Program-made: the position numbers and the translations under genes
Part shown: positions 33,935 to 43,305 of the stretch, in pieces
How the letters are laid out: every line of letters starts with the position of its first letter
Numbering within the stretch: the stretch's first letter is position 1
Notes under the pieces: generated by a model
The model's input: only the letters and a program-made list of their open reading frames with translations
Told to the model about the DNA's origin: nothing
Databases searched by the model: none
Assembly: GCA_012727635.1 (NCBI GenBank)
Contig: JAAYGQ010000085.1
Location: forward strand, 1 to 47,521
Reading direction: 5' to 3'
Source: Tissierellia bacterium
Lineage (GTDB): Bacteria; Bacillota; Clostridia; Peptostreptococcales; Acidaminobacteraceae
Length of the DNA: 47,521 bases

Positions 33935-34712
33935 ACATAAGCCTTTCTGTTACTAAAAGCCCATCCCGGGTCATTTTTACATTGTGAACTCGTAGGTAGC
34001 TAGCTCCCTTTGTCACACCCCAAAGCGATGTGGCTAAGGTGGCATCATCTCTCTTATCGGCTCTTTTTTCACCTGTGATTTCACCGAGAAAACCCTTTCG
34101 AGAGGCTCCCAAAAGAAGGGGGAAGCCCAAGCTTTGGAGTTCATTAAATCGACGAAGAACTTCCCAGTTGTGAAAAAAAGTCTTACCAAAACCTATGCCT
34201 GGATCCAGAATGATAAGATCTTCTTTGAGCCCGGCTTTTAGAGCCGTTTCAATGCTTCTGTGAAGAGATATCTTTATGGCTTCTAAAAGGTCAATATCAT
34301 AGTGGCTGCCCTCTTGATTGTGCATAAGAATACTGGGCACTTGAAAAGAGGCCGCCACTTTTGCCATATCGGGATCCTTTTGAAAACCCCAAATGTCGTT
34401 GATCATCTTAGCTCCGGCTTCTAAAGCCCTCTGAGCAACCCAAGCTTTTTGAGTATCCACTGAAACGGGAAGAGACTCTTCCCTTTGGAGAATTTTAATC
34501 AGAGGAAGAATACGGCTTAGTTCTTCCTCCTTGCCCACAGGCTGATAACCCGGCCGTGTGGATTCGCCACCAATATCAAGATAATCAGCTCCTTGGGCTA
34601 AAATCTCTCGGCAGCGATTCAAACTTTCCTCTAAACCATTGTATTGACTGCCATCACTAAAGGAATCCGGCGTCACATTGACAATGGCGAGAATTTTTGT
34701 CCTTGGTTTCAT
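33927..34712 (-). CDS. folP: dihydropteroate synthase
   Basis: TIM-barrel enzyme of 261 aa that joins p-aminobenzoate to the pterin. Conserved blocks: [13 protein letters not shown] (about 9-21), [29 protein letters not shown] and GASRKGFLG. It overlaps folE by 4 bp (ATGA). This is the target of sulfonamides. No pabA/B/C gene lies next to it. Confidence 0.97.
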   Translation of the reverse strand: MKPRTKILAIVNVTPDSFSDGSQYNGLEESLNRCREILAQGADYLDIGGESTRPGYQPVGKEEELSRILPLIKILQREESLPVSVDTQKAWVAQRALEAGAKMINDIWGFQKDPDMAKVAASFQVPSILMHNQEGSHYDIDLLEAIKISLHRSIETALKAGLKEDLIILDPGIGFGKTFFHNWEVLRRFNELQSLGFPLLLGASRKGFLGEITGEKRADKRDDATLATSLWGVTKGASYLRVHNVKMTRDGLLVTERLMYG

Positions 34713-35266
34713 CTGATTAGCTCCAAGGCCTCTTGGCGACTCTTGGCGTCGGTACGAAAACCGCCCCTAACTGCCGAAGTAACGGTTTTACTTCCAGGTT
34801 TTTTGACTCCCCTCATACTCATGCATAGATGTTCGGCTTCAATAACAACTATGACTCCCCAGGGAGTGACTTCTTTCATAATGATATCGGCAAGGGTCGA
34901 GGTAATCCTTTCTTGAAGCTGAGGTCTTCTGGCAATATCCTCCAGGGCTCGGGCCAGCTTACTAAGGCCTACTACACGGCCTCCCTCTGGGATATATCCA
35001 ATATGGGCACGGCCGAAAAATGGCACCAGATGATGTTCACAGGTGGAATAAAAGGGAATATCCTTAACGAGGACAAGCTCATCATGGCTTTCTTCGTTGA
35101 ATTGCACTCTAAGATGACGGCCGGGATCTTGGCTAAGTCCGCTAAAAATTTCTTCGTACATCCGGGCAACCCGTGCAGGGGTATCCAGTAGGCCTTCGCG
35201 GTTAGGATCTTCTCCCACGGCTTCGAGAATCATACGAACGGCGGTCTCTATTTTTTCTTTATTCAT
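34709..35266 (-). CDS. folE: GTP cyclohydrolase I
   Basis: Protein of 185 aa, the first step of folate synthesis: GTP to dihydroneopterin triphosphate and formate. The zinc ligands are Cys76 and His79 in [12 protein letters not shown] and Cys148 in [10 protein letters not shown]; the QERIT segment and [11 protein letters not shown] are also present. AGGAGG precedes the ATG. First gene of folE-folP-folB-folK-yihY-lipoprotein. Confidence 0.98.
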   Translation of the reverse strand: MNKEKIETAVRMILEAVGEDPNREGLLDTPARVARMYEEIFSGLSQDPGRHLRVQFNEESHDELVLVKDIPFYSTCEHHLVPFFGRAHIGYIPEGGRVVGLSKLARALEDIARRPQLQERITSTLADIIMKEVTPWGVIVVIEAEHLCMSMRGVKKPGSKTVTSAVRGGFRTDAKSRQEALELIR

Positions 35267-35283
35267 ATCTGCCTCCTTAAGCT

Positions 35284-35316
35284 AGTATACAAAAGATACC
35301 CCAACTTTGCTATACT
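35284..35316. promoter_or_regulatory. overlapping divergent promoters, folE / NUDIX
   Basis: Minus strand: TATACT (35284-35289), 17 bases from TAGCAA (35307-35312), facing folE. Plus strand: extended -10 TGCTATACT (TATACT at 35311-35316), facing the NUDIX gene. The folE -35 and the NUDIX -10 share bases, so the two promoters may compete. -35 matches are poor. Confidence 0.45.
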
Positions 35317-35333
35317 TACACTTGGAGGTGAAA

Positions 35334-35936
35334 ATGAACTACAAAAAGATTCTTCCTAAAGAACCTGGAAATATACTGCCCTACAAACAATATAGCGTAG
35401 CTATTATTCTTCATGAGATTCAGGGAAAAGAATATATCCTATTAGAAAAACGAAGTCCTTTGCTGGCCTATCAACCCTCGGAAATCAGTCTTCCCGGGGG
35501 GAAAATAGAAGCCGGTGAAACAAAAGAAGAAGCCGCTGTTAGAGAGAGCTGCGAAGAACTTCTGCTTAGGACCCAGGAGCTGGAGGTCTATGGTCAGCTA
35601 GACAGCCTTCATACGCCCTATGGTATTGAAGTTTCCGTTTTTTTTATGAGGCTCCATCGACAAGAGCGGATTTCCAAATGGAATGATGCAGAAGTGCAAG
35701 AAGTCTTTTATTTTCCTTTGGAAAAACTATTAAAAAAAGTCCCCACATATTTTGTGGAGACTGCCCATATCTTTGATGAGGATTTTCCCTTTGAGTACAT
35801 TCAAGGTGGAAAAGATTATCCCTTTAAAACCATGAAGCTCCCCTATTATTTCTATCCTGTAGAGGATACATGGATATGGGGACTCACAGCAAGAATACTC
35901 CACTATTTTGGGGAAAAAATAAAAGAGATTTCCTAA
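35334..35936 (+). CDS. NUDIX hydrolase (CoA pyrophosphatase-like)
   Basis: Protein of 200 aa. The NUDIX box is GGKIEAGETKEEAAVRESCEEL (about 54-75), fitting GX5EX7REXXEE. The preceding KRSPLLAYQPSEISLPGG resembles the NuDiX CoA-diphosphatase (NudL/YeaB) group, which splits CoA into phosphopantetheine and 3',5'-ADP; substrate not proven. ATG at 35334 is chosen for GGAGG five bases upstream. Divergent from folE, which also yields the pterin triphosphate that a NUDIX enzyme (NudB-like) must trim, so a folate-pathway role is an alternative. Confidence 0.88.
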   Translation: MNYKKILPKEPGNILPYKQYSVAIILHEIQGKEYILLEKRSPLLAYQPSEISLPGGKIEAGETKEEAAVRESCEELLLRTQELEVYGQLDSLHTPYGIEVSVFFMRLHRQERISKWNDAEVQEVFYFPLEKLLKKVPTYFVETAHIFDEDFPFEYIQGGKDYPFKTMKLPYYFYPVEDTWIWGLTARILHYFGEKIKEIS

Positions 35937-35964
35937 CCCTGTTCCTTTTGTCAGGGTTTTTTTT
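35937..35964 (+). terminator. intrinsic terminator after NUDIX gene
   Basis: CCCTG and CAGGG around a 10-base loop, followed by eight T. It lies between the NUDIX gene and the convergent pgi gene. Confidence 0.85.
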
Positions 35965-37282
35965 ATAAAAGGCCTCGTTCCTTAAGTTTCTTCTCTATGG
36001 GTCCTTTGTATTCTTGGTAGCTAGGACTACCCAGCAAAGCCAACATATTGTTTTTATAGGCTTCGACACCGGGTTGATCGAAGGGGTTGACGCCGCCAAG
36101 ATAGGCACTCATAGCACAGGCTTTCATCATAAAATACATCAAATATCCTAGGGCTCTCTCACTGTACTCTTTGACCTCAAGAAGAAGATTGGTAACGCCG
36201 GCTTCTTCATGGGCAAGAAGAGTGGCCAGAAGAGCTTTTTTGCCCATAGAAAAAATTTCTTCTCCTTCAAGATACGCAAGGTCATCGTCGCCCTCCACCA
36301 CGGGAAGAATAAGACCACTGGGCTTACGTAGATCCAGAACGGTTTCAAAAAAGATTTTTGGACCCTCCTGGATGATTTGACCCAGAGAATGGAGATCCGT
36401 GGTATTAGCTACAGCCATGGGGAAAATCCCACCTCCATTTTTGCCCTCACTCTCACCAAAAAGTTGCTTGTACCACTCGGCGAATTGCCCCAGGGCCGGT
36501 TCATAGCTAACCAGAATCTCTAGGAGATTTCCTTTGTCGTAGAGGAGTTTTCGTGTCAGTGCATAGCGATAGGCAGTATTTTCTTTGAGTTTGGCAGAGG
36601 AAAAATCTTCCTCGGCCTGGACCATTCCTTCAATAAATCCTATAATATCAAGGCCCGCCACCGCCATGGGAAAAAGTCCAACGGCACTCATAACCGAGTA
36701 GCGCCCTCCAATATCTGCCGGAACCACAAAGCTCTCATAGCCTTCTTCTTCTACTTGGCGCCTAAGGGCTCCAGATTCAGCATCGGTAGTGGCAATAATA
36801 TAGCGCCCCGCCGCCTCCTGGCCATAGCGTTCTTGGAGTTCTTTTTTTAAAAATCGAAAGGCCAGGGCTGTTTCCACGGTTCGACCGCTTTTACTGATGA
36901 CATTGACAAAAAAACGCTTGTCGCAAAGATAGTCCAGAAGTTCTTGCATATAGGCGGCACTAAGATTGTTTCCACAAAATAATATTTCTGGCTTATTTGC
37001 TCCAAAGGCAGGTTTAAAGGCCCTAATTAAAGCATCGGCCCCCAAATAGGAACCTCCAATACCGGCCACGACCAAAACATCGGCTTCATCTCTTATCTTT
37101 GCCGCAAGGTCTAAAAGTCTTTCCATCTCCTTTGTTTCAAAGGAAGATGGAGCGTGAAGCCATCCCAAATATTCAGCGCCCAGTGAGGTCCTTGCCTCCA
37201 TGGCCTCGTGCAGCTCAGTAATTTCTCTTTGATAACTTTCCAGTTCTTCTATAGAATAAGGACTATTCTTTAATTTAAGCAT
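35963..37282 (-). CDS. pgi: glucose-6-phosphate isomerase
   Basis: Protein of 439 aa interconverting glucose-6-phosphate and fructose-6-phosphate. Sugar-phosphate-binding segments VISKSGRTVETALAF and GGRYSVMSAVGLFPMA are present, as are GIGGSYLGADALI near the N-terminus and the C-terminal NPFDQPGVEAYK with the catalytic lysine. Length matches the Bacillus enzyme (about 450 aa). ATG at 37282 is chosen for AAAGGAG about eight bases upstream. Divergent from malQ-glgP, whose product enters glycolysis through this enzyme. Confidence 0.97.
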   Translation of the reverse strand: MLKLKNSPYSIEELESYQREITELHEAMEARTSLGAEYLGWLHAPSSFETKEMERLLDLAAKIRDEADVLVVAGIGGSYLGADALIRAFKPAFGANKPEILFCGNNLSAAYMQELLDYLCDKRFFVNVISKSGRTVETALAFRFLKKELQERYGQEAAGRYIIATTDAESGALRRQVEEEGYESFVVPADIGGRYSVMSAVGLFPMAVAGLDIIGFIEGMVQAEEDFSSAKLKENTAYRYALTRKLLYDKGNLLEILVSYEPALGQFAEWYKQLFGESEGKNGGGIFPMAVANTTDLHSLGQIIQEGPKIFFETVLDLRKPSGLILPVVEGDDDLAYLEGEEIFSMGKKALLATLLAHEEAGVTNLLLEVKEYSERALGYLMYFMMKACAMSAYLGGVNPFDQPGVEAYKNNMLALLGSPSYQEYKGPIEKKLKERGLL

Positions 37283-37311
37283 AGTAGACTCCTTTCGCTT
37301 TTCTTTATTCG

Positions 37312-37317
37312 AGTTTA
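37312..37317 (-). promoter_or_regulatory. extended -10 promoter of pgi
   Basis: TGGTAAACT on the minus strand, about 30 bases before the ATG. Poor -35. Confidence 0.35.
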
Positions 37318-37386
37318 CCATATGTGTAATTTTTTTCCACTAGAGGCTTAAGATAGTGTATTATGTATTTTCTACGGTAGCTATGC

Positions 37387-37392
37387 TATTAT
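37387..37392 (+). promoter_or_regulatory. extended -10 promoter of malQ operon
   Basis: TGCTATTAT, about 33 bases before the malQ ATG; the -35 region (TGTATT) is weak. Confidence 0.4.
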
Positions 37393-37425
37393 AAGATAGA
37401 ATTCTTTCAATAATAAGGAGTTTTT

Positions 37426-38883
37426 ATGAATACACGAAAAAGCGGTTTGCTTTTGGCTCTGTCCTCTCTTCCTGGCCCCTATGGGATCGGCGGTTTTGGG
37501 CGCGAAGCCAAGAAATTCATTGATTTACTTCATAGATCAAGGCAAAGTTACTGGCAACTTCTTCCCCTAGGCCCCACGGGCTACGGTAACTCTCCCTATA
37601 GTAGCTTTTCTACCCAGGCCGGGAATCCTTTGTATATTGATTTAGAGGCTTTGATGATGGATGGTCTTATTACAAAAGAAGAGCTTCTTGAAGCTAGACA
37701 AGCCCAGGGACCGATAGATTATGATTTTATCACTGGCCAACGCCTTGCGCTTCTTAAAAAGGCCTTCACAAGGGTCCAGGATCCTCTGGAACAGGAGATT
37801 GCTCTCTATCAGGAGTTGAACCCATGGCTTGATGACTTCGCCTTATTTATGTGCTTAAAGGAGCTTCACGGAGGAAGGTCCTGGCTCCAGTGGAAAGAGA
37901 AATATCGCCTTAGAGAAGAGCTTGCTCTGCAAGAGATTCGAAGAGTCCATGGGAATAGCTATAATTTTTGGGTATTTACCCAGTATCTTTTTCATATTCA
38001 CAGGGAAATTTTTCACGACTATGCAAAGACAAAAGGGGTAGAAATTATAGGGGACATCCCCTTTTACGTAGCAGAAGACTCGGTAGAAGTTTGGTCCCGA
38101 CCGGAAATTTTTCTTTTAGGGGAAAAGGGCTTTGTTGCTGGAACACCACCGGATTTTTTTACCGATGAAGGTCAACTATGGGGAAATCCCATTTACAATT
38201 GGGAACGTATAAAAGAAGAAGACTTTTCCTGGTGGACCGATCGCCTACGCATACAAGCTTCCTTTTACCGGCGACTTCGCCTAGACCACTTCAATGCCTT
38301 TGCGCGCTACTGGACAATTCCCAAGGGTAGCTCCTCAAAGGAAGGCTGCATGCAAGAGGGCTATGGCTTCGAGATCCTTAGTCGCCTGGAGGACCTTATT
38401 GAAAAAGGCAGTTTTATTGCCGAGGATTTAGGCACCGAGACCGCAGCTGCAGAGATAATTAGAAGAGCCTTTTCCATTCCAGGAATGCGAATTTTACAGG
38501 TGGGCTTTTCTCCAGGTGAGGACAATCCCCACCTACCCCATAGCTATGAGAAGGATCTTTTTGTCTATACAGGCACCCATGACAATGAGCCCATTATGGC
38601 TTGGTACCAGGGGGCTCCTGCAGGAATTAAAGAAGATGTAAAGGCCTATCTTAATACTGATAAACCCCAGGCTCTGGACTTTGTTCGAATTCTTATGGCC
38701 AGCGCTGCCGATAGTGTTGTTGTACCCGTCCAGGATTTATTGGGTTTAGGCCCAGAGTCCAGAATGAACCTACCGGGAACTTTAGATAATAATTGGATCT
38801 GGCGACTAGAGAGTTTAGAAGTACTTAAACCCTTGGAGAAAATTCTTAGCCAGTACTCCCACACCTATAGGAGGAACTTTTGA
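37426..38883 (+). CDS. malQ: 4-alpha-glucanotransferase (amylomaltase)
   Basis: GH77 enzyme of 485 aa that transfers alpha-1,4-glucan segments between maltodextrins. N-terminal SLPGPYGIGGFGREAKKFID, PLGPTGYGNSPYSSFST, RLDHFNAFARYW (nucleophile aspartate region), FIAEDLGTE and YTGTHDNEP are the conserved blocks. AAGGAG precedes the ATG. It supplies longer dextrins to GlgP, the next gene, whose start overlaps its stop by 4 bp. Confidence 0.97.
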   Translation: MNTRKSGLLLALSSLPGPYGIGGFGREAKKFIDLLHRSRQSYWQLLPLGPTGYGNSPYSSFSTQAGNPLYIDLEALMMDGLITKEELLEARQAQGPIDYDFITGQRLALLKKAFTRVQDPLEQEIALYQELNPWLDDFALFMCLKELHGGRSWLQWKEKYRLREELALQEIRRVHGNSYNFWVFTQYLFHIHREIFHDYAKTKGVEIIGDIPFYVAEDSVEVWSRPEIFLLGEKGFVAGTPPDFFTDEGQLWGNPIYNWERIKEEDFSWWTDRLRIQASFYRRLRLDHFNAFARYWTIPKGSSSKEGCMQEGYGFEILSRLEDLIEKGSFIAEDLGTETAAAEIIRRAFSIPGMRILQVGFSPGEDNPHLPHSYEKDLFVYTGTHDNEPIMAWYQGAPAGIKEDVKAYLNTDKPQALDFVRILMASAADSVVVPVQDLLGLGPESRMNLPGTLDNNWIWRLESLEVLKPLEKILSQYSHTYRRNF

Positions 38884-41246
38884 ATTTATTTAGTAAGGAC
38901 GCAATAATTTTTAATCTTAAAAACACCCTTCGCAGTGACTATGCTGTTTCATTGCAGCATGCTAAAAACTACGAAATTTATAATGCCCTGGTCAAAGTAA
39001 TCATGCGCCTTATAGCACCCTATTGGGAAAGCGATGTAGAAGGCCGTTTTGGAAGAAACGCCTATTATTTATCCAGCGAATACCTTATGGGCAGACTCTT
39101 AAGTAACAATCTTATCAATTTAGGCATTGAAAAAGAAGTAATGGAGAGCCTAGAAGAAATTGGGCTGGATTACAATGAACTAGAAAAAATTGAGGCCGAT
39201 GCCGGCCTTGGAAGTGGAGGCCTTGGTCGCCTTGCTGCATGTTTTTTAGATTCGGCAGCCACCCAGCACTACCCTCTACACGGTTACGGCATACGATATG
39301 AATACGGCATCTTTAAGCAAGAGTTTAAAGACAACCAACAAATTGAAAAGGCCGACAATTGGTTACGCTATGGCGAACCTTGGTCCATAAGAAGAGAAAG
39401 TGAAAAAAAGATCATCAGCTTTTCTGATCAAATGGTCTTCGCGGTACCCTACGATCTTCCTATTGTAGGCTATGAATCCAAGGTTATTAATACCCTGCGC
39501 CTATGGAGAAGTGAACCTATCGAAGAATTTAACTTTGCCCTTTTTAATGATCAAGACTATGATATGGCTCTACAGGAAAAAAATAGAGCCGAGGATATCT
39601 CCCGGGTTTTATACCCCAACGATACCCGAAGAGAAGGCAAGATACTGCGTCTAAAGCAGCAGTACTTTTTTACCTCGGCTTCCATTCAAGACCTAGTACA
39701 AAAACATCTTGGTAAACATGAGAGCCTTGAAAACTTCCATGAATACAATGCCCTCCAGCTCAATGATACCCATCCCGCCGTAGCCGTTGCTGAGCTTCTA
39801 CGAATTTTTTCCGATGACTATGGAATGGATATGTCCTTGGCTTTGAATATTGCTCAGAAAACTTTTAATTACACCAATCACACCATTTTAAGTGAAGCCC
39901 TAGAAAAATGGGAAGAAGGGCTATATCAACAAATCCTTCCCAGAATCCATCAGATTCTTTTATGGGTCGATGACAAAAGAAGAGAAGAACTTTTTGCAAA
40001 ACACAGTCCTGCAGAGCTTGTAGCTAAAACTTCGATATTTTCCGGTGGCATGATACACATGGCCAATCTCGCGGTTTTCGGTTCTACCAAGGTAAATGGT
40101 GTGGCAGAGCTCCACTCCTCTATTCTTAGAAAAGATGTCCTTAATGATTGGTACAATCTTTGCCCGGAGAAATTCACCAATGTCACCAATGGGATTACCC
40201 AAAGACGTTGGCTTCTGCTTTCAAATCCGGAACTTTCAAATCTCCTTAGCAGAACCCTTAGAAGTTCTGAATGGATTAAGGATTTAAGTCTATTGCGATC
40301 TCTTGGTGGAATCGAGTACGATCCCTCTTTCCTTCAAGAATTTAAGACCATAAAACGCATAAAGAAAAATCAATTGGCAGCGGAAATTTATGAAAAAGAA
40401 GGAATTCTAATCGATCCCAATAGCCTTTTTGATATTCAAATCAAACGCCTCCACGAATATAAAAGACAGCTCCTTAGCGCCTTTCATATCCTGGATCTCT
40501 ACCGAGGTCTGAAAGAGGGACGCTTTACCGACTTCACTCCACGGACCTTTATCTTTGGAGCCAAATCGGCACCGGGTTACCGAAGGGCCAAGGGAATCAT
40601 TTCCTACATCCTTCAGTTAGCAGAGAAAATAAACAAGGACCCGCAAATGGATGGACTACTAAAGGTAGTCTTTGTGACAAATTACAATGTTTCCTATGCA
40701 CAAAAACTCTTTCCTGCTGCAGATATTAGTGAACAGATATCCACTGCAGGAAAAGAAGCATCGGGGACAGGAAATATGAAGTTTATGCTAAACGGCGCTA
40801 TTACCCTAGGAACCATGGATGGTGCCACCGTAGAGATTGTCGAAGAGGCTGGAATAGACAATAATATTATTTTTGGCCTTAGCGCTGAAGAAATTAAGAA
40901 TATGAAAGACTATAATCCTAGATATTATTATGAAACCACTCCGGGTTTAAAGGGCATCGTTGATTCACTTATTGATGGAACCTTTGAAGATAAGGACGGC
41001 GTCTTTCGAGAAATCTATGACTCCCTGCTTCATCAAAATGGGTGGGAACATCCCGATCAGTACTTTGTCCTAGCTGACTATGACAGTTACCGGCAAGCCC
41101 AAAATAGGGCCGGAGAACTCTACAAAGACGAAGATTTATTTGCTAGAATGTGCATTCGCAATATGAACTCGGCAGGAAAGTTTTCTTCCGATCGCTCGGT
41201 GGAAGACTATGTAAGAAATATCTGGCATATTGAAAAAATAGACTAG
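38880..41246 (+). CDS. glgP: glycogen/maltodextrin phosphorylase
   Basis: GT35 phosphorylase of 788 aa that releases glucose-1-phosphate from alpha-glucans. N-terminal GRNAYYLSSEYLMGRLL, GLGSGGLGRLAACFLDS, HEYKRQLL and the PLP site SGTGNMKFMLNGA (Lys634) are seen. It starts with TTG, in TTGA overlapping the malQ stop, with AGGAGG five bases upstream; the rare start may lower its output relative to MalQ. With malQ and pgi it makes a route from storage glucan to glycolysis. No phosphoglucomutase lies nearby. Confidence 0.97.
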   Translation: MNLFSKDAIIFNLKNTLRSDYAVSLQHAKNYEIYNALVKVIMRLIAPYWESDVEGRFGRNAYYLSSEYLMGRLLSNNLINLGIEKEVMESLEEIGLDYNELEKIEADAGLGSGGLGRLAACFLDSAATQHYPLHGYGIRYEYGIFKQEFKDNQQIEKADNWLRYGEPWSIRRESEKKIISFSDQMVFAVPYDLPIVGYESKVINTLRLWRSEPIEEFNFALFNDQDYDMALQEKNRAEDISRVLYPNDTRREGKILRLKQQYFFTSASIQDLVQKHLGKHESLENFHEYNALQLNDTHPAVAVAELLRIFSDDYGMDMSLALNIAQKTFNYTNHTILSEALEKWEEGLYQQILPRIHQILLWVDDKRREELFAKHSPAELVAKTSIFSGGMIHMANLAVFGSTKVNGVAELHSSILRKDVLNDWYNLCPEKFTNVTNGITQRRWLLLSNPELSNLLSRTLRSSEWIKDLSLLRSLGGIEYDPSFLQEFKTIKRIKKNQLAAEIYEKEGILIDPNSLFDIQIKRLHEYKRQLLSAFHILDLYRGLKEGRFTDFTPRTFIFGAKSAPGYRRAKGIISYILQLAEKINKDPQMDGLLKVVFVTNYNVSYAQKLFPAADISEQISTAGKEASGTGNMKFMLNGAITLGTMDGATVEIVEEAGIDNNIIFGLSAEEIKNMKDYNPRYYYETTPGLKGIVDSLIDGTFEDKDGVFREIYDSLLHQNGWEHPDQYFVLADYDSYRQAQNRAGELYKDEDLFARMCIRNMNSAGKFSSDRSVEDYVRNIWHIEKID

Positions 41247-41254
41247 AGGAAAAA

Positions 41255-42163
41255 ATGTACACAGAGTATAAGCTTGATAAAGCCTATGAAGAAGCAAAAC
41301 ACGTCTCCATCGATGACAATTCCCGAATTGTCATTTTCAGTGACGCCCATAGGGGAGATGGGAGCTTTACCGATGAATTTGCTCCCAATGAAAATATCTT
41401 TCTTCATGCTCTGCAATATTACTACAGTGAAGGATATAGCCTTATTGAAAACGGAGACAGTGAAGATCTATGGCTAAACAATGATTTCAAATATATTTAC
41501 TACGCCCATCCCGATGTGTATGAGCTTGTTCGTAAATTCCACAAACAAAATCGCTATACCATGATTTACGGAAACCACAATATGATTATGCGAAGCGAAA
41601 GCTACACCAAATCCAACTTTTGGCGAGTATTTGATTTCAATAGCGGCGAAGAGATCCCTTTTCTTGAGGACTTAGAACCTCTAGAAGCAATAAGACTGCG
41701 CTATCGGGATTTTATTGAAGATATATTCGTTCTTCATGGAAATCAAGGAGATCTTATAAACGACGAATTCTGGACGGGTTCACGCTTTTTTCTAAGAAAA
41801 CTCTGGAGACATTTAAAAAGCATAGGCTTTCAATCTCCCGTGTCCCCAGCCAAAAGCGAACAAAAGCGCCACAAAATTGAAAGAGTCTATTCAAAATGGA
41901 TGGAAAGAAATGAGCAAATGACTATTGTGGGCCATACCCATAGACCGAAATTTTCACAACCCGGTGATATACCCTATTTCAATACGGGAAGTGCCATCAG
42001 GCCCCGGCGAGTACAAGCCATTGAAATCCTTGGCGGATCCATTTCTTTAGTGGAATGGCGTATCCGCCCCACTGCCCTGGGAATACTTCAGGTAAAAAGA
42101 AAAATCGTCGACGGCCCCAAAGCCCTAAGCAAATATTTAAAAAGAAAGTCTGCCATAATATAA
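41255..42163 (+). CDS. calcineurin-like metallophosphoesterase
   Basis: Protein of 302 aa with metal-binding motifs in order: FSDAHRGDGS (about 29), ENGDSEDLW (about 66), IYGNHN (about 107), LHGNQGD and GHTHRP (about 227-232). It resembles UDP-2,3-diacylglucosamine hydrolase-like phosphoesterases, but no lipid A pathway is expected here. No signal peptide, so cytosolic. AGAGGA precedes the ATG. It follows glgP by 8 bp and is likely co-transcribed, suggesting a possible link to glucan or sugar-phosphate metabolism; substrate unknown. Confidence 0.88.
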   Translation: MYTEYKLDKAYEEAKHVSIDDNSRIVIFSDAHRGDGSFTDEFAPNENIFLHALQYYYSEGYSLIENGDSEDLWLNNDFKYIYYAHPDVYELVRKFHKQNRYTMIYGNHNMIMRSESYTKSNFWRVFDFNSGEEIPFLEDLEPLEAIRLRYRDFIEDIFVLHGNQGDLINDEFWTGSRFFLRKLWRHLKSIGFQSPVSPAKSEQKRHKIERVYSKWMERNEQMTIVGHTHRPKFSQPGDIPYFNTGSAIRPRRVQAIEILGGSISLVEWRIRPTALGILQVKRKIVDGPKALSKYLKRKSAII

Positions 42164-42192
42164 AAAATCGGATTCTATCATCCGATTTTTTT
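42162..42192. terminator. bidirectional terminator
   Basis: AAAAATCGGAT-TCTATC-ATCCGATTTTT, with T runs on both strands. It ends the malQ-glgP-phosphoesterase unit from the plus side and the HNH gene from the minus side. Confidence 0.85.
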
Positions 42193-42210
42193 CTTTAAAC
42201 AAATACAAGT

Positions 42211-43134
42211 CTATTTCTGTTCTTCTATAATTCTTCGCAGCTGGTCAACCCTTAGAATATCTCCCCTTTTACGGTGAATCATCCGGTGGCAATTAGAACA
42301 CAGACACTGTAAATCCTGATGAGGATCAACAAAAAGATCTTGGCGGGGATCAGGAAAGCCTACGGTATGATGGACTTCTATAAAGTCCTTTCCCAGCTCT
42401 CCATATACTTCTTCGAAATCAAAGCCACAGGCCATGCATCGTATTCCATGAAATTCAATGGCTTGTTTTCTTAAATAAGGTGACCTCTCATAGCGGGTTG
42501 TGTAATGTAAAAAACCGCCTCCCTCTCGCACTACGGATTCAAGATTGTCATTTTCTGAATGAGTTTCCTGCTGATAGAGGGAATACCCATAACGCTGAAG
42601 GGCTTCAATGAGATGTTTGTGAATTATCTCTTCTTTTTTTAAGCTCCTGAGCCCTTCAACCAGCTCAAAACCTTTAAATATGCCACGGAAGTCTCCTGTA
42701 ACGCCCATAAAATGAAGAACTCGAAGGGATTCAAAGCCCTTGGTCTTGTCCGAATCAAACAATAGATAGGCTTCATCCAACTCTCTTAAACTGAGTCCGT
42801 CGAAAAGGTAGGCATAGAGCATAGAATCCCTTAGACTTTCCGGCAAAATATCCCAGTCGCCTTTTCTTTTCGAGAAGCGTAGAGGAGGAATTTTTTTAGC
42901 AGCTAAAAGAAGTTTTTTAAAGTCCCCTGGGCTCTTATCAAAGATTTCACGGGCTTGTGTCAAGAAATCTTCAGAGCTTTCCCCACTGCTTTTCTCTTCA
43001 TAGAAAAGAACCATTTCTTCCCATAATTTTTCTTCGTTAAAACCTACTAGGTCCTTGGGAAAGGGTTTATTGTTTATATAGGCATCCAAAAGTAGAATGG
43101 CCTCATCTAAATTCAAGTTATCTGTTTCTTTCAT
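42211..43134 (-). CDS. HNH endonuclease domain protein
   Basis: Protein of 307 aa. The C-terminal 85 residues are an HNH nuclease of the McrA-like type: C233-x2-C236, the VHH pair His255-His256, C279-x2-C282 and His287, preceded by the ERSPYLRKQAIEFHG segment common in restriction-type HNH proteins. The N-terminal about 200 residues are mostly helical, acidic and unlike anything I know. ATG at 43134 is chosen because GGGGGAGG lies just upstream; a longer frame adds 28 Lys/Asn-rich residues without a site. No methylase is adjacent. Could be a modification-dependent or orphan restriction nuclease; this is inference. Confidence 0.8.
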   Translation of the reverse strand: MKETDNLNLDEAILLLDAYINNKPFPKDLVGFNEEKLWEEMVLFYEEKSSGESSEDFLTQAREIFDKSPGDFKKLLLAAKKIPPLRFSKRKGDWDILPESLRDSMLYAYLFDGLSLRELDEAYLLFDSDKTKGFESLRVLHFMGVTGDFRGIFKGFELVEGLRSLKKEEIIHKHLIEALQRYGYSLYQQETHSENDNLESVVREGGGFLHYTTRYERSPYLRKQAIEFHGIRCMACGFDFEEVYGELGKDFIEVHHTVGFPDPRQDLFVDPHQDLQCLCSNCHRMIHRKRGDILRVDQLRRIIEEQK

Positions 43135-43226
43135 ATCCTCCCCCTTTTTATTCATTTTAGCATATTTATCTATTTTCTTAATATATTTAGAGTTTTCTCT
43201 AATTATATTTTTCTCCAATATAAATA

Positions 43227-43267
43227 CTGACCCCCTAGGTTACTACCAATTCAACTCTGGGGGTCAG
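43227..43267. repeat. 9-bp GC-rich inverted repeat after encapsulin gene
   Basis: CTGACCCCC (43227-43235) and GGGGGTCAG (43259-43267) around a 23-base spacer, in AT-rich DNA between encapsulin and the HNH gene. On the minus strand it is followed by TATTTATATT, so it may end the encapsulin transcript. The GGGGGTCA ends also resemble IS21-type terminal sequence; no transposase is present. Confidence 0.55.
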
Positions 43268-43305
43268 CATAAAATTATTTTCTTTACAATTTTTCTGTTA
43301 AAAAC

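Noticed and set aside
43135-43218. N-terminal extension of 28 residues on the HNH protein
   Set aside because: Lys/Asn-rich and AT-driven; the ATG at 43134 has the strong purine-rich ribosome site.
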